This document shows, one piece after another, positions 8,628-18,918 of a DNA stretch of 64,000 nucleotides. The notes below the pieces were generated by a model that ran no database searches, was not told the origin of the DNA, and saw only the letters and a list, made by a program, of their open reading frames with translations. Source of the DNA: Cryobacterium flavum (lineage in GTDB: Bacteria; Actinomycetota; Actinomycetes; Actinomycetales; Microbacteriaceae); assembly GCF_900103805.1 (NCBI RefSeq), contig NZ_FNIB01000003.1:76987-140986 (forward strand), read 5' to 3'. The first letter of the stretch is position 1. Each line of letters begins with the position of its first letter. Made by a program: the position numbers and the translations under genes.

Positions 8628-9524
8628 ATGATCAACGCAGAACACCTCACCAAGCGCTACGGCTCCCGGCTGGCCGTCGACGACGTCTCCTTCAACTGCC
8701 GCCCCGGCCGGGTCACCGGTTTCCTCGGCCCGAACGGGGCCGGTAAATCCACCGTGATGCGCATGCTGTGCGCGCTCACCGCCCCCAGCACGGGGCGAAG
8801 TCTCGTGCTCGGGCATCCGTTTCGAGAGTTACGTAACCCCGGCCACCAGGTGGGCGTGCTGCTCGACGCGAGTGCCCAGCACGGCGGACGCACCGGCCGG
8901 GAAATGCTCTCGGTCTCGGCACAGCTCATGCGATTGCCGGCCGGCCGCGTACGGCAGATCGTCGACCACGTCGGGCTGACCGCGCGTGAAGCGGATGCCC
9001 GCACCCGCACCTACTCCCTCGGCATGCGCCAGCGGCTCGGGCTCGCGCACGCCCTGCTCGGCGACCCGCAGGTGCTGATTCTGGACGAGCCGGCCAACGG
9101 ACTGGATCCGGCCGGCATCCGCTGGATGCGCGGCCTGCTGCGTTCCTTTGCGGATGCCGGTGGCACGGTTTTGCTGTCGTCTCACCTGCTGCACGAGGTC
9201 GAGGCCATGGCCGACGACCTCGTGATCATCGGTAACGGGCGCATTTTGGCCCAGGGCAGCGCGGACCAGCTGCTGGCGGTGCCCGGAACCCGGGTGCAGA
9301 GCCTCGACAACGACGGACTGCTGGCTGAGCTGATCGCGGCCGGCCATGCGGCGGACGCGACGAGCGACGGGGTGTCGACCGGGGCATCCGTCGTGGACGT
9401 CGGGCGGATCGCGCTGGCCGGCGGCATCGTGCTGATCGACCTGCGGCCCGCCGAAGCCTTCGGGCTGGAAGAACTGTTCTTTGACATGACCGCCCAGCAT
9501 GGGCGAGACGAAGTCGCAGCATGA
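8628..9524 (+). CDS. ABC transporter ATP-binding protein (ABC-2 exporter, DrrA/NatA type)
   Basis: A 298-residue ATPase with Walker A GPNGAGKST near residue 37, signature YSLGMRQR, Walker B VLILDEPANGLDP and the switch His in LLSSHLLHEVE. A C-terminal extension of about 80 residues follows the domain, as in drug-exporting DrrA-type ATPases. Its stop overlaps the permease start by 4 bp (ATGA). It is divergent from the histidine kinase/response regulator pair, which suggests regulated export of a membrane-active compound. Confidence 0.9.
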   Translation: MINAEHLTKRYGSRLAVDDVSFNCRPGRVTGFLGPNGAGKSTVMRMLCALTAPSTGRSLVLGHPFRELRNPGHQVGVLLDASAQHGGRTGREMLSVSAQLMRLPAGRVRQIVDHVGLTAREADARTRTYSLGMRQRLGLAHALLGDPQVLILDEPANGLDPAGIRWMRGLLRSFADAGGTVLLSSHLLHEVEAMADDLVIIGNGRILAQGSADQLLAVPGTRVQSLDNDGLLAELIAAGHAADATSDGVSTGASVVDVGRIALAGGIVLIDLRPAEAFGLEELFFDMTAQHGRDEVAA

Positions 9525-10324
9525 GTATCCTGACCGCACCCGCCCAGCGCCTGGAGCCCGCCGTTCGACAAAGCGTCGAGGAGCACGGCATCCCGTTCGC
9601 CCGACTCTGCCTGGTGGAATTGCGTAAGCAGATTGACACCCGGGCCGGGCTCTGGCTGCTGATCGTGATCGGGCTGGTCAACACCGGCCTCATCGTCCTG
9701 ACCCTGACCACGGCCCCGCCCGCGGAACTCACCTGGGCGAACCTGACGAACGCGGCGTCCATGGGGCAACTCGTGCTGTTGCCGCTCATCGGCGTGATGG
9801 CGGCGACGAGCGAATGGTCTCAGCGCACTGCTCTCACGTCCTTCGCGCTCGAGCCGCGGCGAACGCGGGTGAACCTCGCAAAGCTGGCATCCGCTGGTGT
9901 GCTCGGGCTGATCGTGATGTCACTGACCCTCGTGGCCGGTGCGCTGATGAACGTCATCGGTATCGTCTTCCGCGGGGGCGACGGCTCGTGGGCGATGGAC
10001 TGGCCAGTGCTCGGCGGTGCCGCGCTGGCCCTGCTGATCCTGGTCGCACAGGGAGTCGCGTTCGGCCTGGCACTGTTGAGTACGCCCATTGCCATCGTGG
10101 CTTATCTCGCGCTGCCGACGGTGTGGACCATTCTCACCCTGTTCATTTCCGGTCTGGCGGAGCCGGCCCGCTGGCTCGACCTGAACGTCACGCTTCTGCC
10201 GATCATGTTGGGGGCAGAAGTGAGCGCGACGGGATGGGCGCAGCTGGCTACTTCGGTCGCGGTCTGGGTGGGACTGCCGCTTCTCGTGGGTCTCTGGCGC
10301 ACGGCGCGCCGCGACGTGGCCTAG
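9521..10324 (+). CDS. ABC-2 type permease
   Basis: A 267-residue membrane protein with six hydrophobic segments, translationally coupled to the ATPase by a 4-bp overlap. The first cytoplasmic region (RLCLVELRKQIDTRAG) and the TSEWSQRT stretch are typical of ABC-2 permeases whose ATPase partner is encoded just upstream. Together they form a two-gene exporter. Confidence 0.85.
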   Translation: MSILTAPAQRLEPAVRQSVEEHGIPFARLCLVELRKQIDTRAGLWLLIVIGLVNTGLIVLTLTTAPPAELTWANLTNAASMGQLVLLPLIGVMAATSEWSQRTALTSFALEPRRTRVNLAKLASAGVLGLIVMSLTLVAGALMNVIGIVFRGGDGSWAMDWPVLGGAALALLILVAQGVAFGLALLSTPIAIVAYLALPTVWTILTLFISGLAEPARWLDLNVTLLPIMLGAEVSATGWAQLATSVAVWVGLPLLVGLWRTARRDVA

Positions 10325-10363
10325 CGCACGTCGCTGCTACCGCCGGCGGGGTGGGAGGCAGGA

Positions 10364-10459
10364 CATGGGGCGTTTGTTGGCATCTCGCGCGCGAGACGAC
10401 AACAACGGCCCCATGGGAGTCGCGCTGCATCTGCGAGACGACGACAACGGCCCCATGGG
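10364..10459. repeat. 52-bp hairpin element with an extra half copy
   Basis: Two 26-nt arms lie back to back (10364-10389 and 10390-10415) and pair at about 22 of 26 positions, giving a hairpin with almost no loop. The right arm is repeated as a direct half copy at 10428-10459, ending in the same ACGGCCCCATGGG. It lies between the convergent ends of the exporter permease and the next permease gene, so it could act as a bidirectional terminator. A related decayed copy at 12741-12792 argues for a dispersed repeat family. Confidence 0.7.
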
Positions 10460-10492
10460 TGAAAGACCGGGACTGAAAGACCGGGAGTGCGC

Positions 10493-12017
10493 TCACCGCC
10501 CGAGGGCGCGGATGCGCCGCAGCGCGAGCGCTGCCACGAGCGCCCCGGCGACGGCCAGCCAGAGGGCAGCTCCCAGCCCGGTAGCTTCGAGCCCGGCCGC
10601 CCCGGGCCCGGCCGCACCGACCTGCACAGTCAGACCGCCGGCGACGATGAGAACGATGAGCAGAGCATCCGCTTGCCACGCGATCGCGTTGAGAATCGAC
10701 ACGTCGCCCACCGGGGTCGGGATGGGCAGGAGCAGACCGATCGGCATCGGACCTTTGGCGCAGTCCAGAACGCGCACGAGCACGATGAAGGCGGCCAGCA
10801 GCATCCACCAGGCAACATTATTGTTATCGCCCATTGCCCCCAGTGAGCCGAAGGTGATGGCGGCGAGAACGGGGACAACCGCGTGAGAACCGATCATGCT
10901 GAGGGCGCTGCGCCCATACAGCGACCCCGGAGTCGCGTTGTCGGCGGCGTTTCGCAGGCCGTCGCACCAGACGCCCACTCCCAGGTAGGCCAGCGATACC
11001 CCGGCGAGCGCCGTGATCCAGGCGATGCCCTCTGGCATCGTCGACGTTACGGCGGTGAGCCAGCCGGCACCGACGAGAGCCATCGAACCGAGAGCGATGC
11101 GCACCGGGAACCGCCCGGCAGCAATGAGATCGCGCTGCACGATCGCCACCAGCAACGGTCCGGTCAGGGGCATCCGCCGGCGTCGACCGCGAGTCGGTGG
11201 GTCGCGCAGCGCTCCAGAGGCCCCGGCGACGTCGCCGGTCTGCACCAATGCTGAGATGGACTGCCAGCGCCGCGATTGCGCCATCATCTCGTCTGCGCGC
11301 AGGTTGCCCAGCAGCGCGGGCACGCCCAGGAGCGCGAGCGACGACAGGGCGAGGGCTAGCGCCGGCCACCAGACGGTCGGCTCCCCAAGGCCCTGCCAGA
11401 GCAGGGCGATCCAGCCCCACGGCGTGAACGGAAGTGTGCCGTCAACAGTCACCGTTGCGCCGGTCACCGTGACGACGAAGGCGAGGCCGACCGTGAAACG
11501 CCGCGGCAGGCTTTGCCCTACCAGCCAGAGCCCGGCGAGCAGGCCGGAGAATCCGAGACAGCCCAGCACGACCAGCACCGCCGAAACGGATGCCGCCGCG
11601 CCGCCGACCACCCGCGCCGCGACCACGAGACCCACCGCTGCAACGACCGAACACGCGAGCACGGCCCCGCTCGCCAGAAAAGGGCGGAGCACAGTAGCAC
11701 TGCGGGGGAGGTCGCTGCCGACCAGAAACTCCGTGAGGAACGGACTCGGCACCACGGGACCGCGGGTGCGACCGAGCAGCAGCGCACCCGCGGCGAGCAG
11801 CGCCGCAATCATTCCCACGATCCGGGCGCTGCCCCGGAGAGCTGAGCGCCGCCACAACCTGGGGCTGGGCCAGGCCGCGCACGATCGCCACCACGGCCGG
11901 AGCCGCGATGAGGGCGGTGACGAGCGCCGAGACGTAAATCAGGTAAACGGTGTCGCTGGGCGTAGCGGCCCGGCGTTCGGCCAGCACCGATCGCGCCGAC
12001 CTGAGCGTCGGCTTCAC
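10493..12017 (-). pseudogene. ABC-type membrane protein, one apparent +1 frameshift
   Basis: The ATG at 12017 overlaps the stop of the upstream ATPase (ATGA), and its frame gives a sensible N-terminus with a membrane helix (TVYLIYVSALVTALIA). It loses sense near 11832. The neighbouring frame then runs to 10493 as about 440 residues with roughly ten hydrophobic helices, but has only a TTG start without a ribosome site. Removing one base from the CCCC run at 11832-11835 joins both into one protein of about 507 residues. It should be the permease of the two-gene exporter. Either the gene is broken or this is a homopolymer sequencing error. Confidence 0.7.
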
Positions 12018-12646
12018 GGTTGCCCGAGCGTCACGGTTGCCCCAGCGATGGAGGCCACCAGCTCTGCGCTGTGACTGGCGATCACAACGGATGCGCCACG
12101 GTCGATTTCTCGGCGCACCGCCGCCGCAACGAGATCCCGGCGGTGCGCATCCAGGCGTTGCTCCGGTTCGTCGAGGATGAGCACGTCGAAGGGCCGAACG
12201 AGGGCCGTGGCCACCGCCAGCAACTGGGTCTGCCCGGAGGAGAGCTCGTTCACGAACCGGTTGCGCAGTTCGAAGATGCCGAGAGCTCGCATGGTAGCGT
12301 CCGCGGCATCCGTTGCGGTGGAGCCGGTGCGGCCCCAGGTAGTGGCGATGAAGCGCAGCTGTTCGTGCATGGTCAGCTCGCGTGCGAAGGCCGGGAGGCC
12401 GATGCGGGCCGAGATCCCGCGCCGAGCGGTGCGGCTGCGTTCATCGACGGGACGGCCATCGAGTAGCGCCGTGCCGGTCGTTGGTCGCAGATGCCCGCTG
12501 AGGAGGCGCAGCAGTGTGGTCTTGCCCGAACCGTTCGCCCCCCGAACGGCAAGCGCCGTGCCCGGCGGCACAGCGAACGACACCGGCGCGAGCAGCATCT
12601 CCGAGTCGATCGAAACGGAAACGGCATGGGCTTCGAGGTGGGACAC
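12014..12646 (-). CDS. ABC transporter ATP-binding protein
   Basis: A compact 210-residue ATPase with Walker A GANGSGKTT near residue 36, signature ELSSGQTQLLA, Walker B VLILDEPEQRLD and His switch in VVIASHSAE. It resembles the short ATPases of heme-exporter/ABC-2 systems. Its stop overlaps by 4 bp the start of the frameshifted membrane protein, its probable partner. Confidence 0.85.
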   Translation of the reverse strand: MSHLEAHAVSVSIDSEMLLAPVSFAVPPGTALAVRGANGSGKTTLLRLLSGHLRPTTGTALLDGRPVDERSRTARRGISARIGLPAFARELTMHEQLRFIATTWGRTGSTATDAADATMRALGIFELRNRFVNELSSGQTQLLAVATALVRPFDVLILDEPEQRLDAHRRDLVAAAVRREIDRGASVVIASHSAELVASIAGATVTLGQP

Positions 12647-12740
12647 AACTCTTATCCTCTCGCACCCGCTGGCGGCCGCGCGCGTTCGGAACGCCGCGGC
12701 ATCCGCTGACGAAATTGCTCGCAGTGCCGCTGGAGCCAGT

Positions 12741-12792
12741 CATGGGGCGTTTCCTGACTTGTCGCGGGTGAGATGCCAACAACGGCCCCCTG
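12741..12792. repeat. Decayed copy of the 10364 hairpin element
   Basis: It begins with the same CATGGGGCGTTT and ends in CAACAACGGCCCCCTG, matching both ends of the element at 10364-10415. The inner arm has drifted and about 17 of 28 arm positions still pair. It lies in the divergent space between the ATPase gene and the DUF1992 gene. Confidence 0.5.
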
Positions 12793-12873
12793 AGCGATCT
12801 GAGGCAGCCGGATTGGCCTCTGCAACAGCGTTCCGGGTCGACTCGGAGACCACCTCGATCTAGGCTGGCAGCC

Positions 12874-13503
12874 ATGACCGGCAAGAAGGAGCGTAACGAC
12901 GGGGCACCCACCGACGCCCGACTGAGCGTGGCTCGATACCAACTCAAGCGGATGCTTCCGCCCGATCCGGCAGACACGCCCGCGCCGACCGACAATGACC
13001 CCGAGCCGAACACTGCCGGGCAATCCATGATGGAAGCTCGCGCACAGTACGTGGAAATGGCTATTCAGCAGGCCATTCGTCGCGGTGAGTTCGACAACCT
13101 GCCGGGTGCGGGCAAGCCGCTCGCGAACCTCGAGCGTGGGTATGACCCGGACTGGTGGATTCGGCAGAAGGTCGAGAGCGAGAAGATCACCGGGCTCGGG
13201 CCGCTGGCCCTCACCCTGCGCACCGAGAACGCCGAGCTCGACGCGCGGCTGGACAGTGCGCAGTCTGAGGCTGCGGTCACCGAGATTCTCAGGGATTTCA
13301 ACAGCCGGGTGGTGTCGGCACGCCGGCAGCTGCAGGGTGGGCCGCCCGTGGTCACGCCCACCCGGGACGTGGCCGAACACGTCGCGCTGTGGCGGGAGCG
13401 CCGGGCCGCCCGGAGCGACGCGGCCCGGCAGCAGCGGGAGAGTGAGGCCGCATTGCTCGCCGCCCTGACCTGGCGGGAACGCCGCCGCGCTCGCCGCCGC
13501 TGA
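12874..13503 (+). CDS. DUF1992 (DnaJ-like subfamily C member 28 type) protein
   Basis: A 209-residue soluble protein. The DUF1992 core at residues about 55-125 shows GEFDNLPGAGKPLANLERGYDP and a following helical stretch; the C-terminus is Arg-rich (WRERRRARRR). The family is widespread, but its role is unknown. It is followed after 5 bp by a small MazG-like gene in the same direction, so the two are probably cotranscribed. Confidence 0.85.
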   Translation: MTGKKERNDGAPTDARLSVARYQLKRMLPPDPADTPAPTDNDPEPNTAGQSMMEARAQYVEMAIQQAIRRGEFDNLPGAGKPLANLERGYDPDWWIRQKVESEKITGLGPLALTLRTENAELDARLDSAQSEAAVTEILRDFNSRVVSARRQLQGGPPVVTPTRDVAEHVALWRERRAARSDAARQQRESEAALLAALTWRERRRARRR

Positions 13504-13508
13504 ACGAA

Positions 13509-13748
13509 ATGGCCATCGGCTACACCAATGACGTCGGCTACGTCGGCCGGTTGCTGCTCGTCCACGACGGAACCTGGCCGATCGACGGAGACGCGACCGC
13601 TGAACTCAAGCACAAGCTCGCTGAATCACTCTGGTGGACCTTCGTACTAGCGGACAAGCTCGACATTGATATCGACCAGGCATTCACCGGCACCATGACG
13701 ACCATTCGCACTAATCTCGAGGCCACGAGCGAACGCACGAAACCGTAG
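13509..13748 (+). CDS. Small MazG-like protein (partial pyrophosphohydrolase fold)
   Basis: A 79-residue protein. The helix pair ELKHKLAESLWWTFVLADKLDIDIDQAF resembles the C-terminal part of MazG-type NTP pyrophosphohydrolases, but the EExxE metal motif normally found earlier is not obvious, so it may be inactive or divergent. It starts 5 bp after the DUF1992 gene and ends 34 bp before the oxidoreductase gene. Confidence 0.55.
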   Translation: MAIGYTNDVGYVGRLLLVHDGTWPIDGDATAELKHKLAESLWWTFVLADKLDIDIDQAFTGTMTTIRTNLEATSERTKP

Positions 13749-13782
13749 GGAACAAATTGGCGCAGCAGGCGTTGGGTTTGCC

Positions 13783-14814
13783 ATGAAGACAATTGTGTAC
13801 AGCGAAACCGGTGACCCGTCCGTGCTCCACCTTGTCGATCGAATGGTGACCGAACCCGGAGCCAGCGAAGTGCGCGTGCGCATCATGGTGAGTGGTGTGA
13901 ACCCGACCGACTGGAAGTCGCGGCGCGGCTCACAACCGGGAGAATCTCTGGCTTTTCCCGACGTGGTGCCGAATCAGGACGGCTCGGGACTCGTCGACGC
14001 CGTCGGAGCCGGAGTCTCGAACGTGGCCGTCGGTGATCGCGTCTGGCTCGCGCTCGCCGCCTACCAGCGGGCCAACAGCGGCACCGCCCAGGAATACGCG
14101 GTAGTCCCCGCAGAACGTGTGTTTCTGCTGCCCGCCGCGGCCAGTTTCGACCAGGGCGCCAGCCTCGGAGTGCCGGCCGTCACCGCCTACCGCGCCCTTA
14201 CCGTGGCCGAGGACGGGCCGCGGCGCCTGCATCCGGGCGCGCTCGACGGCAAGATCGTGCTCGTCGCGGGCGGCGCCGGTGCCGTCGGTCACGCCGCCAT
14301 CCAACTCGCTCGCTGGGCCGGAGCGACGGTGATCACGACGGTGAGCGGGCCGGTCAAAGCGGCCCTCGCGAAAGCCGCCGGCGTCCACCACGTCGTCACG
14401 TACACCGACTCCGATGTCGCCGCTGAAATTCGAGCCATCGCACCCGATGGAGTCGACCTCATCGTCGAGGTAGCCCCCGCCCAGAACTCCGACCTCAACC
14501 TTAAGGTTATTCGCAACCGCGGCTCCATCGCCGTCTACGCCAACCACGGCGGCGATCTGATGACCCTCGACGTGCGCAAACACTTCAGCCTCAACGTGCG
14601 CTACCAGTTTCTGCTGCTTTACACGGTCGGCATCGAAGTCGTGCAGCAGGCCGCAGCGGCCATCCATGAAGCACTCGTCGACGGCGCGCTGCCCATTGGA
14701 GCGGATGCCGGACTCCCACTGCACCGCTTCGACCTGGCGCAGACAGCCGATGCCCACGCCCTCGTCGAGAGCGGCGCCACTGGCAAGGTACTCATCGACG
14801 TTTCGGCGAGCTGA
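13783..14814 (+). CDS. NADPH:quinone reductase-like MDR oxidoreductase
   Basis: A 343-residue MDR protein: GroES-like N-terminal domain (VSGVNPTDWKSRRG) and nucleotide-binding motif AGGAGAVGHAAIQLA near residue 165. No structural zinc Cys cluster is present, placing it in the quinone oxidoreductase/zeta-crystallin branch, which reduces quinones or alkenals with NADPH. A strong hairpin follows the gene at 14937. Confidence 0.85.
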   Translation: MKTIVYSETGDPSVLHLVDRMVTEPGASEVRVRIMVSGVNPTDWKSRRGSQPGESLAFPDVVPNQDGSGLVDAVGAGVSNVAVGDRVWLALAAYQRANSGTAQEYAVVPAERVFLLPAAASFDQGASLGVPAVTAYRALTVAEDGPRRLHPGALDGKIVLVAGGAGAVGHAAIQLARWAGATVITTVSGPVKAALAKAAGVHHVVTYTDSDVAAEIRAIAPDGVDLIVEVAPAQNSDLNLKVIRNRGSIAVYANHGGDLMTLDVRKHFSLNVRYQFLLLYTVGIEVVQQAAAAIHEALVDGALPIGADAGLPLHRFDLAQTADAHALVESGATGKVLIDVSAS

Positions 14815-14936
14815 CCCGCGGTGGCCAAATCAGGAGATCCTGCCGGGTGTCGAACGGGTGCCGCGTGTTTTTGGTCACCAAGGATGCCCGAGGTGCGTTC
14901 TTCCTCAATTAGCCCCCGAGATGGCCGAGACATAAC

Positions 14937-14976
14937 TGAAACGCACCCTCGTCGCGAACGACGAGGGTGCGTTTCA
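14937..14976. terminator. Bidirectional terminator hairpin
   Basis: A perfect 18-bp stem (TGAAACGCACCCTCGTCG and its complement) closes on a CGAA tetraloop. It sits between the convergent ends of the quinone reductase gene and the DEAD-box helicase gene and likely stops both transcripts. It lacks a long T tract. Confidence 0.85.
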
Positions 14977-14990
14977 GGCGATCGAGGGTT

Positions 14991-16859
<1,869 letters not shown>

Positions 16860-16994
16860 AGTACAACGGTAGTCGAAGAGTTCGCCCGCGGCGTAAAGGC
16901 TCGTCCGGCGACCGGGAAAGCGGATGCCGGCAGCCGCGGCATCCGCTTACTCAGTGCGCTGGTCGACCTGAGTCCGCCCCCGCTCGCGGCACGT

Positions 16995-17040
16995 GTTTGA
17001 GAGGTTCGCCCCTGTTTGAACCAGTGCCAAACTCTCAAAC
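16995..17040. promoter_or_regulatory. Inverted repeat GTTTGAGAG/CTCTCAAAC upstream of the helicase gene
   Basis: Perfect 9-bp arms at 16995-17003 and 17032-17040 lie in the divergent space between the helicase and VOC genes, with a direct repeat AACCAGTGCCA (17019-17029 and 17038-17048). It could form an RNA structure or an operator; nothing ties it to a known regulator. Confidence 0.35.
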
Positions 17041-17103
17041 CAGTGCCACGAGCGCCATACAGACAATTGACCCACGCTCAGGCCGGGCTGTAAGACTTGA
17101 TGC

Positions 17104-17535
17104 ATGGAACAACGCGTAAATTTCATCACCCTGGCCACCAGCGACCTCGAGGCGGTTCGCACGTTTTATCGTGACGGCCTGGGCTGGACTCCGCTGGTGG
17201 ACGTTCCCGGTGAGATCGCCTTCTTCCAGGTTGGTCCCGGCCTCATGCTCGGCCTGTTCAACGCTCGGAAGTTCGACGAAGACTTACAACGCGAACACAC
17301 AACCACCGGTGCGACCGGCATCACCCTCTCGCACAACCTCAAAAGCCGGGACGACGTCACTGCAACGATTGCCGCCATGAAAGCCGCCGGCGGAACCGTG
17401 CTGAAGCCCGCCCAGGACGGCGCCTTCGGCGGCATCTTTCACGGCCACGTCGCCGACCCGAACGGCGTCATCTGGGAGATTGCGCACAACCCCGGCTGGC
17501 ACGTCGACGATGACGGAACCGTGTCGCTCGGCTAA
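17104..17535 (+). CDS. VOC family (glyoxalase/dioxygenase fold) protein
   Basis: A 143-residue protein with two beta-alpha-beta-beta-beta modules: [24 protein letters not shown] at the N-terminus and [16 protein letters not shown] at the C-terminus, including the late Glu typical of the metal site. The family includes glyoxalase I, antibiotic-binding proteins and extradiol dioxygenases; the substrate is unknown. The ATG is 4 nt after a short TTGATGC sequence with no clear ribosome site. Confidence 0.8.
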   Translation: MEQRVNFITLATSDLEAVRTFYRDGLGWTPLVDVPGEIAFFQVGPGLMLGLFNARKFDEDLQREHTTTGATGITLSHNLKSRDDVTATIAAMKAAGGTVLKPAQDGAFGGIFHGHVADPNGVIWEIAHNPGWHVDDDGTVSLG

Positions 17536-17536
17536 T

Positions 17537-17575
17537 CCTTCAGAAGCTAAGCCTTCAGAAGCTAAGCCTTCAGAA
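17537..17575. repeat. 15-bp tandem repeat at the end of the hydrolase gene
   Basis: CCTTCAGAAGCTAAG occurs twice (17537-17551, 17552-17566), followed by a third partial unit to 17575. On the minus strand the unit encodes the last codons and stop of the hydrolase (Phe-Leu-Lys-Ala-stop), so the gene end has been duplicated without altering the protein. Confidence 0.8.
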
Positions 17576-18338
17576 ACTCGATCGCAGCCTCGCGGAACGG
17601 CCGTGACGTGGGCGCGTTGAAGTGGTTGCGGCCGGGAACCTCGAAGAAGCCACCGTTCGGTGTGGCCTCGGCCAACGCCCTGGATGCATCGAGAATGCTG
17701 TCCTCACTTCCGGTCGCGAACAACACCGGTTGGTTCGGCGCGTTGGTCGGTCCGGGCTGCGGCCCGCCACGCATTCCTTCGACCAAGGCAACCAGCGCCG
17801 CGAGGTCATTGCCCGGCTGGGCCTTTGCCATCTCGAGGAAGATGCCGGTGAGGCGATCGGTTACTTCGGTGCCGTGCTCGAGGTGGGCGCGGGCATCCGC
17901 TATCTGAAAACGTTTCAGCGGATCGCCGTCGGGAATGCCGCCGAGCACCGCCTGCGTGATGCGGCCACCCATTTCGCGGGCGGCCTGCCAGCCGACGCGG
18001 GCGCCGAGGGAGTAGCCGACGTAGCGCACCTCGGTGAGCAGGTAGGCGTCGAGTACGGCCTCGACGTCGCCGACCAGCAGCTCCATCGTGTATGCGTCGG
18101 GGGAGTGCGGCTTGTCGCTTGCGCCATGGCCACGCTGGTCGATGCCGATCACGTGAAAGCCGGCGCGGGTGAGGTCGCGAGTCCAGCCGGTGGCGTGCCA
18201 GTTCGCGATCGCGCTCGACGCGAAGCCGTGCACGACGAAAACGGTCGGATTCTCGGGATCTCCGAGCTCATAGGTGGCCAGCTGCACGCCGTCCAGGGAC
18301 GGAACAAAACGGTGCTCGGGCGCGGTTCGGTGCAACAT
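17562..18338 (-). CDS. Alpha/beta-hydrolase
   Basis: A 258-residue serine hydrolase. The oxyanion region is VVHGFASS, the nucleophile elbow is GYSLGA near residue 110, an acidic residue lies in the GSEDSI stretch, and the catalytic His is in GRNHFN near residue 240. The GIDQRGHGASDKP motif is typical of esterase/haloperoxidase-like members. The substrate is unknown. Confidence 0.85.
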   Translation of the reverse strand: MLHRTAPEHRFVPSLDGVQLATYELGDPENPTVFVVHGFASSAIANWHATGWTRDLTRAGFHVIGIDQRGHGASDKPHSPDAYTMELLVGDVEAVLDAYLLTEVRYVGYSLGARVGWQAAREMGGRITQAVLGGIPDGDPLKRFQIADARAHLEHGTEVTDRLTGIFLEMAKAQPGNDLAALVALVEGMRGGPQPGPTNAPNQPVLFATGSEDSILDASRALAEATPNGGFFEVPGRNHFNAPTSRPFREAAIEFLKA

Positions 18339-18443
18339 CCCCCTATCTCACCACGGATGCTGCGGTCGTTGTTCACCACAATCGCTCACCACCGCCCCGC
18401 GCCGGTTACGCTGGGCCAACGGTAAACGAGCGAGAGCAGTGCA

Positions 18444-18845
18444 GTGAACGAGAACACATCCGGGCTCAGCCCCGAGGTCATCGAGGGCGTTTTCAACCTC
18501 GCCCGCGACGGCCAGACCGGTCCGCTGAGCGAAATGATCGACGCCGGAGTCGGCCTCAACGTTCTCAACCCGCGGGGCGACACCCTGCTCATCGTCGCGG
18601 CCTACCAGCAGCACCCCGAGACCGTCGGTGAGCTGCTTCGGCGCGGGGCGGACGCATCCGTTGTGAACGCCATGGGTCAGACCGCGATCTCGTGTGCGGT
18701 CTTTCGGGGTAACGAAGCCATTCTGCGGCTGTTGCTCGAAGCGGATGCCGACCCCCGCCTTGGCACGCACAGCGGGGTGGCCATCGCCGACCAGTTCGGC
18801 CTGCCCCGCATGCGCGAGATCATCGAGTCGTACCCGCGCGACTGA
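18444..18845 (+). CDS. Ankyrin-repeat protein
   Basis: A 133-residue protein made of about three ankyrin repeats: ARDGQTGPLSEMIDAGVGLN, NPRGDTLLIVAAYQQHPETV and NAMGQTAISCAVFRGNEAIL. No signal peptide is visible, so it is cytoplasmic and presumably a protein-binding module. It ends before a terminator hairpin shared with the convergent surface-protein gene. Confidence 0.85.
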   Translation: MNENTSGLSPEVIEGVFNLARDGQTGPLSEMIDAGVGLNVLNPRGDTLLIVAAYQQHPETVGELLRRGADASVVNAMGQTAISCAVFRGNEAILRLLLEADADPRLGTHSGVAIADQFGLPRMREIIESYPRD

Positions 18846-18874
18846 CTGCCCGCGCGACCGACCGCACACAAAAA

Positions 18875-18900
18875 GGGCGCCTCCCGAGGGGGAGACGCCC
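18875..18900. terminator. Bidirectional terminator hairpin
   Basis: GGGCGCCTCCC pairs with GGGAGACGCCC around a GAGG loop, with one mismatch, preceded by AAAA on the plus strand (T tract for the minus-strand gene). It lies between the convergent ankyrin and surface-protein genes. Confidence 0.75.
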
Positions 18901-18918
18901 TGGCTGCTGGTGGGTTGG

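Noticed and set aside
10461..10488. Direct repeat GAAAGACCGGGA next to the hairpin element
   Set aside because: Two short units only and no sign of an array; it may simply be the edge of the element.
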